Source: Amarobacter sp035326025 (GTDB lineage: Bacteria; Chloroflexota; Dehalococcoidia; Tepidiformales; Tepidiformaceae). From it: a stretch of DNA of 32,840 nt. The notes under the pieces are model-generated. The model searched no databases and was not told the origin of the DNA. It saw only the letters and a list, made by a program, of their open reading frames with translations. The position numbers and the translations under genes are program-made. The DNA is taken from assembly GCA_035326025.1 (NCBI GenBank), contig DAOKYT010000025.1, positions 1 to 32,840 on the forward strand, written 5' to 3'. Shown here one piece after another: positions 1 through 9,007 of this stretch; position 1 is the first letter of the stretch, and each line of letters starts with the position of its first letter.

Positions 1-298
1 CGCCTTCACACGCGGCAAGGCTGCGCGAGACCTCGTAGGCGAAGTCGACGTGGCCGGGGGTATCGATCAGGTTGAGCTCGTACTCGATGCCGGCGGCGGC
101 GGTGTAGCTCATCCGGGCGGCGGCAGCCTTGATGGTGATGCCCTTCTCGCGCTCGAGGTCCATGGAATCGAGCAACTGCTCCGACATGTCGCGCTTGGAG
201 ACGGTGCCCGTGGTTTCGAGGAGCCGGTCGGCGAGGGTCGACTTGCCGTGGTCGATGTGCGCGATGATGCAGAAATTGCGGATGCGGGCCTGGTCCAC
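1..298 (-). CDS. lepA: Elongation factor 4 (LepA), N-terminal part, runs off the left edge
   Basis: Ribosome back-translocating GTPase of the translation-factor family; cytoplasmic and ribosome-associated. Translated on the minus strand, the first ~99 residues read DQARIRNFCIIAHIDHGKS, then a switch I region with SMDLEREKGITIKAAAARM and the DTPGHVDF G3 motif. These are LepA signatures (FCIIAHIDHGKSTLADRLLE) rather than TypA or EF-G. The G1 P-loop is AHIDHGKS. The GTG at 298 is preferred because LepA proteins normally begin a few residues before RIRNFCIIAHIDHGKS, and because a TACACT box lies 6 bases upstream, a spacing that recurs in this window and suggests a leaderless mRNA. An in-frame ATG at 364 would add 22 residues with no family counterpart. 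The remaining ~500 residues lie outside the window. The gene diverges from the malate dehydrogenase gene. Confidence 0.93.
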   Translation of the reverse strand, partial: MDQARIRNFCIIAHIDHGKSTLADRLLETTGTVSKRDMSEQLLDSMDLEREKGITIKAAAARMSYTAAAGIEYELNLIDTPGHVDFAYEVSRSLAACEG

Positions 299-304
299 GA
301 GGTG

Positions 305-310
305 AGTGTA
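305..310 (-). promoter_or_regulatory. -10 box of lepA, probably leaderless
   Basis: The minus strand reads TACACT, then six bases, then the GTG start of lepA. The distance from a -10 box to the transcription start is normally about 6-7 bases, so the transcript should begin at or next to the start codon. No ribosome binding site and no convincing -35 box are visible. Confidence 0.5.
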
Positions 311-461
311 GGGCGCGAGGGAGTTAGGCGGGGAATCCAGAAAACGGTGGAGCCATGTGCGCATCGACGGCCCGCGAGGCCGCCATCGAAACCACGGATG
401 CCCGCATGAGGGGCTCCCGTGCTAACCTCCGTGCGCACACTTCTCCCACCAGGAGCCTCCC

Positions 462-1400
462 ATGCCTCGGAAAAAGGTAACGGTCGTTGGCGCCGGTATG
501 ACCGGCGGCGCAATGGCACAGCGACTCATTGAGCGCGACATCTGCGATGTCGTGTTGCAGGATGACCCGCAGTTCGCCGGGACGATGCATTTCGGCAAGG
601 CGCTCGACGAATCGCAGGCGGCGCCGTGGGAAGGCTACTCGACCCGGATCTCGGCGACCGACGGCTGGGAGGAGACCGCGAATTCAGACGTGGTGATCGT
701 GACGGCGGGCGCCCCGCGCAAGCCCGGGATGACGCGCGAAGAGCTCTTGAACGGCAACGCCGACATCGTGAAGGCGAAGGTGGCGGCGGCAGCCCAGGCC
801 TCGCCGAATGCGGTGCTCGTGATTTTTTCGAACCCGATGGACGCGATGTGCCAGGTGGCGATGAAGGCAAGCGGCTTCCCCCGGGAGCGGGTGGTCGGCC
901 AGGGCGGTGCCCTCGACAGCGCGCGTTACCGCTACTTCGTTGCCGATGCGCTCGGCGTTTCGGTACGGGACGTGCACGGCTACGTCATCGGCGGACACAC
1001 CGACACGACGATGGTGCCGGTGGTGTCGCAGACCCGGGTTGGGGGCGTGCCCCTGACCGACCTGCTGCCAGCGGACCAGGTGCAGGCGCTGGTGGCGCGG
1101 GCGATGCGCGGCGGCGCGGAGATCGGCGAGCTCTACAAGACCGGGTCAGCGTACTTCGCGCCATCGGCGGCGACCATCGCAATGGTGGAGGCGATCCTGC
1201 TCGACCAGCGGCGGCTGATCCCGTGTTCGGTATACCACCGGGGCGAGTACGGGATCCGCGACGTCTTTAGCGGAACGGTGTGCCAGCTTGGCGAAGGCGG
1301 CATCCAGCGGACGTTCGAACTGCCGCTGACAGAGGATGAGCGGAGCCGGGTGGTGGCCGCGGCGGAAGCGACGAAGGAGCTGTTGAAGTTGTTGAACTGA
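462..1400 (+). CDS. mdh: Malate dehydrogenase (LDH/MDH superfamily)
   Basis: NAD-dependent oxidation of malate to oxaloacetate in the TCA cycle; cytoplasmic, usually a homotetramer in this LDH-like MDH type. 312 residues, the usual length. The Rossmann motif is GAGMTG (residues 10-15), with acidic D34/D35 at the end of beta-2. The active-site loop APRKPGMTR carries R86 and R92; an Arg rather than Gln in the loop marks malate rather than lactate specificity. SNP at 123-125, the D152/R155 pair in ALDSARYR, and catalytic H179 in GGHTDTTMVP follow. A Thr stands where most MDHs have Gly in the GGHGD motif; this is a mild variant and the His/Asp pair is intact. AGGAG lies 5-7 bases before the ATG and a TAACCT -10-like box lies further upstream (421-426). 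It stands alone, convergent with argH across the assembly gap. Confidence 0.95.
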   Translation: MPRKKVTVVGAGMTGGAMAQRLIERDICDVVLQDDPQFAGTMHFGKALDESQAAPWEGYSTRISATDGWEETANSDVVIVTAGAPRKPGMTREELLNGNADIVKAKVAAAAQASPNAVLVIFSNPMDAMCQVAMKASGFPRERVVGQGGALDSARYRYFVADALGVSVRDVHGYVIGGHTDTTMVPVVSQTRVGGVPLTDLLPADQVQALVARAMRGGAEIGELYKTGSAYFAPSAATIAMVEAILLDQRRLIPCSVYHRGEYGIRDVFSGTVCQLGEGGIQRTFELPLTEDERSRVVAAAEATKELLKLLN

Positions 1401-1405
1401 GTGCG

Positions 1406-1505
1406 NNNNNNNNNNNNNNNNNNNNNNNNNNNNNNNNNNNNNNNNNNNNNNNNNNNNNNNNNNNNNNNNNNNNNNNNNNNNNNNNNNNNNNNNNNNNNNN
1501 NNNNN
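1406..1505. other. Assembly gap (100 N)
   Basis: Exactly 100 consecutive N. This round number is the conventional scaffold filler, so the true distance between the flanks is unknown. The gap removes the last residues and stop codon of argH. Confidence 0.99.
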
Positions 1506-2848
1506 GCGGCCAGCCGCACCTGGCGCGGTGCCGTGCCGCCCGTGATGTCGCGCGCGGCGAGGGCCGAATCGACAGTGATGTCCAGGACATCGCGCTCGAA
1601 GAGCGCGCTGGCAGCCGCGTAGACCTCGAAGGGGAGTGCGTTGAGTTCGCAATGGCGCCGTTCGGCCTCGCGGACCAGGCCACCTACCACCTCGTGGGCC
1701 TCGCGGAAGGGGAGGCCCTTCTTCACCAGGTAATCCGCGATGTCGGTCGCCAGTGAGTAGCCCAGGCCGGCCGTCTCCCGCATGCGGGCCAGGTCAAACT
1801 CGAGGGCGGGCACCATGGCGGCGAAAATGCGGAGCGTGGGGAGGACCACATCCGCGACGGCAAGGATGTAGGTCTTGTCTTCCTGGAGGTCGCGGTTGTA
1901 AGCCATGGGCAACCCCTTCATGGTGGTCAGGATGCCCACGAGCTCGCCAAAGACCCTGCCGGCGCGACCGCGGGCGAGTTCGGCGACATCGGCATTCTTC
2001 TTCTGGGGCATGATGCTGGAACCGGTCGCGAAGGCATCGGGCAGGCGCACAAACCCGAATTCCGCCGTCGACCAGAGCACAATCTCCTCGGCGAGGCGTG
2101 AAAGGTGCGCCTGTGTGATTGCCGCGGCCGCGCAAAACTCGGCGGCGAAGTCCCGGTCGGCGGTGGCGTCCATGCTGTTGCGGCTGATGCCGTCGAAGCC
2201 GAGTTCGGCGGCGACCATCTCACGGTCGAGCGGGTAGGGAGCGCCGGCGAGCGCCCCGGAGCCAAGTGGGAGGACGTTGGCGCGCTTGCGGCAATCGGCG
2301 AAGCGCTCACGGTCGCGCAGCAGCATCTCGCCGTAGGCGAGGAGGTGGTGGCCGAGCGTGACCGGTTGCGCGCGCTGGACGTGCGTGTACCCGGGCATCG
2401 GGTCGGCCGCGTGCCGTTCGGCCAGCTCGCAGAGGACGGTGATGAGGGCTCCCGAGGCTTCGGCCGCACGGTCGCAGAGGTCGCGCACCAGCATGCGGTT
2501 CAGGAGGGCGACCTGGTCGTTCCGGGAGCGAGCGGTATGAAGGCGTCCGGCCGGCTCGCCGATCTTGTCGCGGAGGAGCACCTCGATGTGCGTGTGGATG
2601 TCTTCCAGCTCGGGTTTCCACGCGACCTTGCCGGCGCGGAAGTCATCGAGGACGAGGTGAAGGCCGGCGATGATCGCCTCGGCATCCGGGCCCGAGATGA
2701 TCCCCTGCTTCCCGAGCATGCGGGCGTGGGCGATGGAGCCAGCGATATCGTGTTCCCAGAGATCCTGGTCGGCGCCCGCCGTATAGGCCTGGGTGAGCGC
2801 ATCCATCTCGCCTTCGAATCGCCCGCCCCACGTGCGCTTGCCGGCCAT
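1506..2848 (-). CDS. argH: Argininosuccinate lyase, C-terminus cut by the assembly gap
   Basis: Cleaves argininosuccinate to arginine and fumarate, the last step of arginine synthesis; a cytoplasmic homotetramer of the fumarase/aspartase superfamily. 447 codons are readable of the ~460 usual for the family, so only some 10-20 C-terminal residues are lost in the N run. The start MAGKRTWGGRF is typical. HTARSRND (around residues 105-112) and GYTHVQ-AQP (around 153-162) are the first two conserved regions. The signature loop GSSIMPQKKNAD (around 275-290) carries the catalytic serine. Its ATG overlaps the stop of the upstream HAD gene as TGATG, so the two are translationally coupled in one operon. 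Confidence 0.97.
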
Positions 2849-3591
2849 CAGTGGGCAGCCTCGCGGAGTGGGGGCCAGCCGAGCAACTCAGAGACCCGAT
2901 CGACGGTCACTTCCGGGGTGACGCCCTCGGCATCGGGACGTGAACGCTTCCAGGCGGCCGTGATGCCGAGGGCCTGTGCCCCGGCAACATCCTCGACGAG
3001 GGAATTGCCGACCATCAGCGCCTGGCCCGCGGGGATGGCGAGGGAATTCAGCGCATGTTCGAAGAGGGCAGGGTGGGGCTTGAGATAGCCCACTTCGACG
3101 GAGACGGCGATGACGTCCCAGTCGACGTCGAGGCCAAGTTGGCGAAGGTCATCGCGGAAGCGCTCGCCTCCGAACGCCCGGTTCGTCACGATGCCGAGCC
3201 GAAAGCCGCGCCTGCGCAGCTCGATGAGGGTAGGCCGGGCATCCGGATACGCCGCCTTGCCCCCCTCGACACCGGAGACGTAAATGGCTTCCATGAGCGC
3301 GCCCGCCTGTTCGGTGGTGAGCAGGACTCCGCAGCCGGCCGCGGCGGCCCGGGCGACCGAGGGATAGTCGGGCTCGACGCGGTCGGTCGCCCGGGCGGCG
3401 CGCATCGCGTCTTCCATGGCGTCCCACGTAGACCGGGCCAGCTGTTCGGGATCAGGGCAGGGAATGCCGCGTTCGCCGACGAAGGCAGCGGCGCGGGCCG
3501 CAGCCATGCGGCGGAACTCCGCTGGCCCGGGTGCGCGGGCGGCGTGCCAGAGGGTATCGCCGACATCGAACAGGACTGCGCGGAACTGCAT
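2848..3591 (-). CDS. HAD-superfamily hydrolase (subfamily IA type)
   Basis: A haloacid-dehalogenase-fold hydrolase, probably a cytosolic small-molecule phosphatase; the substrate cannot be told from sequence. 247 residues. Motif I is FDVGDTL with nucleophile D9. Motif II is the Thr in GIVTN (around 136-140). Motif III is the Lys in GYLKPHP, and motif IV is MVGNSLVEDV. Residues between ~20 and 110 form a helical C1 cap. Oddity: in the classic DxDxT motif the second Asp is Gly here (D-V-G-D-T), a variant also found in family members whose acid/base arrangement differs, so phosphatase activity is not assured. The stop overlaps the argH start (TGATG). No ribosome binding site precedes the ATG; a TACCTC box 6 bases before it could be a weak leaderless -10. 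Confidence 0.85.
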   Translation of the reverse strand: MQFRAVLFDVGDTLWHAARAPGPAEFRRMAAARAAAFVGERGIPCPDPEQLARSTWDAMEDAMRAARATDRVEPDYPSVARAAAAGCGVLLTTEQAGALMEAIYVSGVEGGKAAYPDARPTLIELRRRGFRLGIVTNRAFGGERFRDDLRQLGLDVDWDVIAVSVEVGYLKPHPALFEHALNSLAIPAGQALMVGNSLVEDVAGAQALGITAAWKRSRPDAEGVTPEVTVDRVSELLGWPPLREAAH

Positions 3592-3696
3592 AGAGCGGAG
3601 GTACCTTGACGGCCCGGATCAGCCAGAAGTCGATGATCGCACTCTGAATGAATCGGAACAACGCGACGCGTTTACAGGCCGGAAGCATTGCCGGGG

Positions 3697-3702
3697 TACA
3701 AT
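3697..3702 (+). promoter_or_regulatory. -10 box of the glucan phosphorylase gene, probably leaderless
   Basis: TACAAT followed by six bases and the ATG at 3709. TTTACA at 3671-3676 could be the -35 box, but the 20-base spacer is long. No ribosome binding site lies between the box and the ATG. Confidence 0.55.
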
Positions 3703-3708
3703 ACCTTG

Positions 3709-6261
3709 ATGCGACTTCGCGCCACACGAACGTTCCTCATCGAGCCAGCCATCCCGCCGGAACTGGAACCAGTCCGGCGCCTGTCCCAGAACCTGTTCTG
3801 GACATGGAACACGGACGCCGCCACCCTCTTCGAACGGATTGACCGCGAGGCCTGGCACGAATCGGGCCACAACCCGGTGCGGCTGCTCCAGCGCGTGACT
3901 CCGGAGCAGTGGCAGAGCCTTGCCAAGGATGATGGATTCCGGCGGCACCTCGAAAGAGTGGTCGAGGCGTTCGAGACCTATATGAGCAGGAAGCCGCTGG
4001 TCGAAGTCCCGGGGACCTCGAAGAGGAACGTCATCGCGTATTTCTCGATGGAGTTCGCGCTGGCGGAAAGCCTTCCGAACTACTCAGGGGGCCTGGGCGT
4101 GTTGGCGGGCGACCATCTGAAATCGGCCAGCGACCTTGGGCTGCCGCTGGTGGGAGTGGGTCTGCTCTACCACCAGGGGTACTTCCGCCAACAGCTTACG
4201 CCCGATGGCTGGCAGCACGAGGAGTACTCCGATATCGAGCTCGCGGGGCAACCGTTGCGCAGGGTCCACGACGCCTCGGGCGACCAGCTGCGGGTCCAGG
4301 TGCCATTCGATGGGCGCCAAGTGCATGTCTGCGTGTGGCGCATCGACGTCGGCAAGACGCCGCTGTATCTGCTCGACACCAACATCGAGCCAAACAGCCC
4401 CCAGGACCGGCAGATCACCGCGAGGCTCTACGGAGGAGACTCGGAGACCAGGATCCAGCAGGAGATGGTGCTGGGCATCGGGGGTGTCCGGGCCTTGCAT
4501 GCGCTCGACCTGCACCCGGCCGTTTGCCACATGAACGAGGGCCATTCCGCCCTGCTCGGCGCCGAGCGCATCCGGATGATGATGGAGGAGTACGGAGCAA
4601 GCTTCGAGGAGGCGCGCATCCCTGTGACCTCGGCGACAGTGTTTACCACGCACACCGCCGTCGCCGCGGGTATCGATTTGTTCGCGCCCGACCTGCTCCG
4701 CAATTACCTGGGGCACTACTACACCAGCATGGGGCTCGATGACCAGGGATTCCTTGGCCTGGGCCGGACCAACCCGGCCGACGGTACCGAGCCCTTCTCG
4801 ATGGCCCTGCTTGGCCTCCGGCTGAGCGGCTACCGGAACGGCGTCTCGAAGTTGCACCAGACGGTCTCGCGGCGGCTGTGGGAAACGGCATGGCCAGCCC
4901 TGCCGCTGAGCCAGGTCCCGATCGACTCGGTCACCAACGGGGTGCACCTTCCGACGTGGGTGGCACATGAGGTTGGCGACCTCTTTGATCGTTACGTGGG
5001 CCCCGGGTGGCGTGATAACCCGGTGAACGCGGAGTGGAATCGCGTCCTGGATATCCCGGATGAGGAGCTCTGGAGGGTCCACGAGCGGCAACGCGAGCGG
5101 CTGGTGTTGCGAGCACGAGCCCAACATGCCGAGGACCTCGTGCGGCGCGGCCAGGCGCCCGGCAGCGAGCGAGCGGGACAACCGCTCGATGGCCGCGCCC
5201 TCACGATCGGGTTCGCCCGGCGGTTCGCGGGGTATAAGCGGGCCACCCTGCTGTTTCGCGACCCGGACCGCCTGGCAGCGATCCTGAACAACCCGGAGCG
5301 ACCGGTGCAGGTTGTGTTCTCGGGGAAGGCGCACCCGAGGGATGAACCGGCCAAGGCGCTGATCCGCGACGTGCTCCAGTTCAGCCGGCGGCCGGAGTTC
5401 CGCGATCGCGTGATCCTCCTCGAACGGTACGACATGGACCTTGCGCGATCGCTCGTGCAGGGTACCGACGTGTGGTTGAACACACCTCTTCGGCCGCTGG
5501 AGGCGAGCGGGACCAGCGGGATGAAGGCCGTGGCCAACGGCGGATTGCACATGAGCGTGATGGACGGGTGGTGGTGGGAGGCCTACCGGCCGGGACTTGG
5601 CTGGGCTATCGGGCGGGACCGGTTGGACGATGACCCGGAAGCCCAGGACGCCTTTGACTCCAACTCGCTGTACGACCTCCTGGAAAACGACGTGGCGCCA
5701 ACGTTTTACGACCGCGACGGCGACGGCATACCCCGCGCGTGGGTGCAGCGGATGAAGGCATCGATCGCCGCGTTTGCCCCGGTGTACAACACGAGCCGGA
5801 TGGTGGCCGAATATGCGGACACCGCCTACGCTCGCGCGGCCGCCAGCTGGGGGCGGCTCCGGAAATCCGGCCTGGCGATGGCCCGCGAGCAGGCAGCCTG
5901 GCTGGCCCGGGTGCGCGCGGCATGGGGCGAAGTGAAGGTGTGCGATGTTGAGGACGACGGCGGCGAGGCACGGCCCGCCGGCAAGCCGGTGCGGGTCACG
6001 GTCCAGGTGCACCCGGGGCCGCTTTCCCCGGACGATCTGCGGGTGGACATCGTGTTTGGGCCTGCAACCCCGGCAGGCGACCTTTCGATCGACAGTACAG
6101 CGCCACTCACACTGCGCGAGCGGAGAGACGACGGTATCTGTGTATTCGGCGGAGCGTTCATCCCGGGGACAGGGGGCCGGGCGGGGTATGCGGTGCGCGT
6201 GCTGCCGCATCACGCCGGACTGCATGACCCATTCGCGAGCGGGCTCGCTCTGTGGGCATAG
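3709..6261 (+). CDS. glgP: Alpha-glucan (glycogen) phosphorylase, GT35
   Basis: Releases glucose-1-phosphate from the non-reducing ends of glycogen or maltodextrin; cytoplasmic and PLP-dependent. 850 residues, the size of the short bacterial/archaeal glucan phosphorylases that carry a DUF3417-type N-terminal domain (seen here as LSQNLFWTWN, around residue 25). IAYFSMEFALAESLPNYSGGLGVLAGDH (around residues 108-135) and FSGKAHPRDE are family motifs. The PLP-lysine region EASGTSGMKAVANGG places the Schiff-base lysine at K606. The ATG at 3709 is chosen over a TTG seven codons earlier because a TACAAT -10 box sits 6 bases upstream of the ATG and would exclude the TTG. The gene opens the glycogen cluster and is separated from the GH57 gene by 59 bases containing a further promoter-like TACGAT. 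Confidence 0.96.
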   Translation: MRLRATRTFLIEPAIPPELEPVRRLSQNLFWTWNTDAATLFERIDREAWHESGHNPVRLLQRVTPEQWQSLAKDDGFRRHLERVVEAFETYMSRKPLVEVPGTSKRNVIAYFSMEFALAESLPNYSGGLGVLAGDHLKSASDLGLPLVGVGLLYHQGYFRQQLTPDGWQHEEYSDIELAGQPLRRVHDASGDQLRVQVPFDGRQVHVCVWRIDVGKTPLYLLDTNIEPNSPQDRQITARLYGGDSETRIQQEMVLGIGGVRALHALDLHPAVCHMNEGHSALLGAERIRMMMEEYGASFEEARIPVTSATVFTTHTAVAAGIDLFAPDLLRNYLGHYYTSMGLDDQGFLGLGRTNPADGTEPFSMALLGLRLSGYRNGVSKLHQTVSRRLWETAWPALPLSQVPIDSVTNGVHLPTWVAHEVGDLFDRYVGPGWRDNPVNAEWNRVLDIPDEELWRVHERQRERLVLRARAQHAEDLVRRGQAPGSERAGQPLDGRALTIGFARRFAGYKRATLLFRDPDRLAAILNNPERPVQVVFSGKAHPRDEPAKALIRDVLQFSRRPEFRDRVILLERYDMDLARSLVQGTDVWLNTPLRPLEASGTSGMKAVANGGLHMSVMDGWWWEAYRPGLGWAIGRDRLDDDPEAQDAFDSNSLYDLLENDVAPTFYDRDGDGIPRAWVQRMKASIAAFAPVYNTSRMVAEYADTAYARAAASWGRLRKSGLAMAREQAAWLARVRAAWGEVKVCDVEDDGGEARPAGKPVRVTVQVHPGPLSPDDLRVDIVFGPATPAGDLSIDSTAPLTLRERRDDGICVFGGAFIPGTGGRAGYAVRVLPHHAGLHDPFASGLALWA

Positions 6262-6264
6262 CGC

Positions 6265-6310
6265 TACGATGGTAGCTGGACGCCATGCCGAAGCATGAAC
6301 TGAAAGGAGG
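6265..6310 (+). promoter_or_regulatory. Possible promoter and ribosome binding site of the GH57-glgA pair
   Basis: TACGAT at 6265-6270 just after the glgP stop could be a -10 box. AAAGGAGG at 6303-6310 is a near-perfect Shine-Dalgarno sequence 10 bases before the GTG at 6321 and decides that start. Confidence 0.45.
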
Positions 6311-6320
6311 CTGATCGGGT

Positions 6321-7556
6321 GTGACCTACTGGGCACAGCTCCTGCATTTCTATCAGCCACCGACCCAGACGCACGAGATCCTGCACAAAGTGGCCGAAGA
6401 GTCGTACCGGCCGCTCATCGAGGTGATCCGCCAGCATCCCAATGCCCGGCTTGCCGTGAACATCCAGGGCGTGCTCACCGAGCAGCTGCTGGAGCACGGG
6501 CTGGGCGACGTGGTGCTCGGGCTGAAGGAACTCGCGGAAAAGGGCCAGGTGGAGTTTGTGGGGAGCGCGAAGTTCCACCCCATCCTGCCGCTCATCCCTC
6601 TCGCGGAGCGCGAGAAGTCCATCGCCGAGAATGCCCGTACCAACGGCCGGGCGTTCGGGAGCGCGTGGAAGCCGCGGGGCTTCTTCCCGCCGGAGATGTG
6701 CTACAGCGCGGGAATCACGCCGGCGATCCATGCGGCGGGACACGAGTGGGTCATCCTGAGCGGTGTGGCCTGCCCGGAAGACTGGCCAATCAACGTCGTC
6801 TACCGGATGCCATCGAATTCGAGCGCCATTGCCGTGCTCTTCCGCGACGACGTGCGAAGCAACCGGGTGTCGTTTCGCGAGACGGACCCCCAGCGATTCG
6901 TCGAGGACCTGAGGAAGGTGGGCGGCTCGGAAGAAGCGTACGTGGTGACTGCGATGGACGCCGAGACCTACGGCCATCACATACGCGATTGGGAGAAGGA
7001 GTTCCTTGGCGCGACATTCGCCCTCCTGGCCCACCACAAGGCACATGGAGGGAGCAACGTGCGGATGGCGCTGCCGAGCGATCTCCTCACCCTGTTTCCC
7101 GCCGGGCCCACCATCGAACCGTTTCCATCGAGCTGGAGCACAAGCCGCGACGACATTGCCGCCCAGAACCCCTACCCGCTCTGGAAGTCGCCGGGGAACC
7201 GGCTACACGAGCTCCAGTGGGAGTACGTGGACCACTGCCTGGACCTGGTGGCGATCGCCAGGAGGTACGCAACGACGGCGCCAGCACGAAAGTTCTCATC
7301 GATCGCACAGGAGAAGCTGCAGCCGGCGCTGCATTCCTGCCAGTTCTGGTGGGCGAGCCGGCGGCCGATGTGGGATGTCTCAATGGTCCACCGGGGCTTC
7401 GTGTTGCTCAACGAGGTAGTGGTGTACGCCTCGAAGTCGATCCGCGAGGGTTCGGCATCCGAGGCAGTGAAGCGGAACGCCGCCTGGCGCCTGGCGGCCG
7501 CCAACGAAGCACGCATGGAGATCGAACGAGAACTGATTTGGAGCGAGGGGGGATGA
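6321..7556 (+). CDS. Glycoside hydrolase family 57 protein
   Basis: An alpha-glucan-active enzyme acting by the retaining GH57 mechanism: alpha-amylase, 4-alpha-glucanotransferase or branching enzyme. 411 residues, shorter than characterised GH57 branching enzymes (over 500), so the exact activity is open. GH57 motif 1 is LLHFYQPP with H9. Motif 2 is SAKFHPILPLI (around 92-102). Motif 3 is GFFPPEMCYS with the probable nucleophile E125. Motif 4 is AMDAETYGH with the probable acid D213. There is no signal peptide, so it is cytosolic. The start is GTG with a strong AAAGGAGG site. Its TGA overlaps the glgA ATG (ATGA), so the two are co-translated. Between glgP and glgA, an internal glycogen-modifying role is most likely. 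Confidence 0.9.
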   Translation: MTYWAQLLHFYQPPTQTHEILHKVAEESYRPLIEVIRQHPNARLAVNIQGVLTEQLLEHGLGDVVLGLKELAEKGQVEFVGSAKFHPILPLIPLAEREKSIAENARTNGRAFGSAWKPRGFFPPEMCYSAGITPAIHAAGHEWVILSGVACPEDWPINVVYRMPSNSSAIAVLFRDDVRSNRVSFRETDPQRFVEDLRKVGGSEEAYVVTAMDAETYGHHIRDWEKEFLGATFALLAHHKAHGGSNVRMALPSDLLTLFPAGPTIEPFPSSWSTSRDDIAAQNPYPLWKSPGNRLHELQWEYVDHCLDLVAIARRYATTAPARKFSSIAQEKLQPALHSCQFWWASRRPMWDVSMVHRGFVLLNEVVVYASKSIREGSASEAVKRNAAWRLAAANEARMEIERELIWSEGG

Positions 7557-8932
7557 GAGTCCTCTTCGCCTCGGCGGAGGTCGACCCGTTTTCGAAAGCG
7601 GGAGGACTCGGGGATGTTGCCGCGTCGCTCCCGCGGCGGCTGATGGAGATCGGCCACGACGTGCGGATCGTGGCTCCCTGCCATCGTGACTCGATGGCGG
7701 CGCATGCCGCATCGAAAAAGCGCCGCGCGTATACGGTGCCGGTGCCGGGGCACCCACGCGCTGTCGATGTCGCGGTGGCGCGGGGCGACGGCGGCGTGCC
7801 GGTGTACCTGGTGGCGGACTCGCACTACTTCGGCGACCGGGAGATTTACGGAGAGCCCGACGACCTGTTGCGGTACCAGTTCTTCTGCCGCGCCATCATC
7901 GAGATGTTGAAGCAGGACGAGTGGGTACCCGACATCCTGCACCTGAACGACTGGCACACGGCACCGATGGCGTTCGCGCTGCGGAACCTGGCATGGGCGA
8001 ACCCGAAACTGCGGGGCGTCGCGTCGGTGTTCACGATTCACAACCTCCGGTACCGGGGGCCGGATGAACTGAACGATTTTCTCGCCCAGGCGATCTACTA
8101 CAGCGACATCGTGACCACGGTGAGCCCCAGCTATGCGCGGGAGATCGTGACGCAGGAATACGGCGAAGGGCTCGACGCGTTGCTGCAACTGAGAGGGGAC
8201 GCCCTGATCGGGATCCTCAACGGGCTGAACTACGACGTCTTCAACCCGCGGACGGACCGCCACATTCACAGCCAGTTCGACCTGAGTACCCTGGAAGCGC
8301 GTACCGGCAACCGCTCGGCTCTTCGCACGGAGCTGGAGCTCCCCGAGACGGATGGGCCATTGCTGGGGATGGTGACACGACTGACGGAGCAAAAAGGCGT
8401 GGACCTGGTCCTCCAGGCGATGCCGGAGCTACTCGCCGCCGGCGCTCAAATCGTAGTGCTCGGCGAAGGGGACACGTGGCTGAAGGACGAACTGGCGCGT
8501 CTGCAGGCCGAGCACCCCGGGAATGTGCGGTTCGTCGCACGTTACGATGCGGAGCTGGCGCAGCGGATCTACGCGGGGGTAGACCTGTTCCTGATGCCAT
8601 CGCGCTATGAGCCGTGCGGCCTTGGGCAGATCATCGCCATGCGCTACGGGGCGGTGCCGGTCGGGCGCCGCACGGGTGGGCTCGGCGACACGATCATCGA
8701 TGCGGACGAGCACCCTGAACTGGGAACGGGGTTTCTGTTCGACGAGTTCAGCTCGTTCGGGCTGGTGAGCGCCATCGAGCGCGCGTTGCGGGCCTTTCGC
8801 GACTCCGCCGCGTGGACTCGCCTGCAGACGAACGGGATGAGCCGGGATTACTCGTGGCGCGCCTCGGCCACGCATTACGTTGAGGCGTACATCGCGGCGC
8901 TTCGCGCGCGTGGTATCGTCCCGCTCGAATGA
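7553..8932 (+). CDS. glgA: Glycogen/starch synthase, GT5
   Basis: Transfers glucose from ADP-glucose (or another NDP-glucose) to the growing alpha-1,4-glucan; cytoplasmic. 459 residues in two Rossmann domains (GT-B fold). The N-terminal motif FSKAGGLGDV carries K15, the nucleotide-sugar-binding Lys of the KxGGL motif. HLNDWHTA (around 131-138) and FTIHN follow. The C-terminal glycosyl-acceptor signature SRYEPCGLGQ and RTGGLGDT are intact, and the first contains the GT5 catalytic Glu. The ATG overlaps the TGA of the GH57 gene. The glucose-1-phosphate adenylyltransferase gene (glgC) is not in the window, so the donor has to be made elsewhere. Confidence 0.95.
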   Translation: MRVLFASAEVDPFSKAGGLGDVAASLPRRLMEIGHDVRIVAPCHRDSMAAHAASKKRRAYTVPVPGHPRAVDVAVARGDGGVPVYLVADSHYFGDREIYGEPDDLLRYQFFCRAIIEMLKQDEWVPDILHLNDWHTAPMAFALRNLAWANPKLRGVASVFTIHNLRYRGPDELNDFLAQAIYYSDIVTTVSPSYAREIVTQEYGEGLDALLQLRGDALIGILNGLNYDVFNPRTDRHIHSQFDLSTLEARTGNRSALRTELELPETDGPLLGMVTRLTEQKGVDLVLQAMPELLAAGAQIVVLGEGDTWLKDELARLQAEHPGNVRFVARYDAELAQRIYAGVDLFLMPSRYEPCGLGQIIAMRYGAVPVGRRTGGLGDTIIDADEHPELGTGFLFDEFSSFGLVSAIERALRAFRDSAAWTRLQTNGMSRDYSWRASATHYVEAYIAALRARGIVPLE

Positions 8933-9007
8933 GCACGCGAAGCGGCTGTGGCGGGCGATTGTTATGCTCGCCCCTATGAGGTGGGCGCATCCGGCAGGCA
9001 GGGGCCG

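Noticed and set aside
4084..6360. Long minus-strand frame opposite glgP
   Set aside because: It is the antisense shadow of the phosphorylase; the sense frame has all family motifs.
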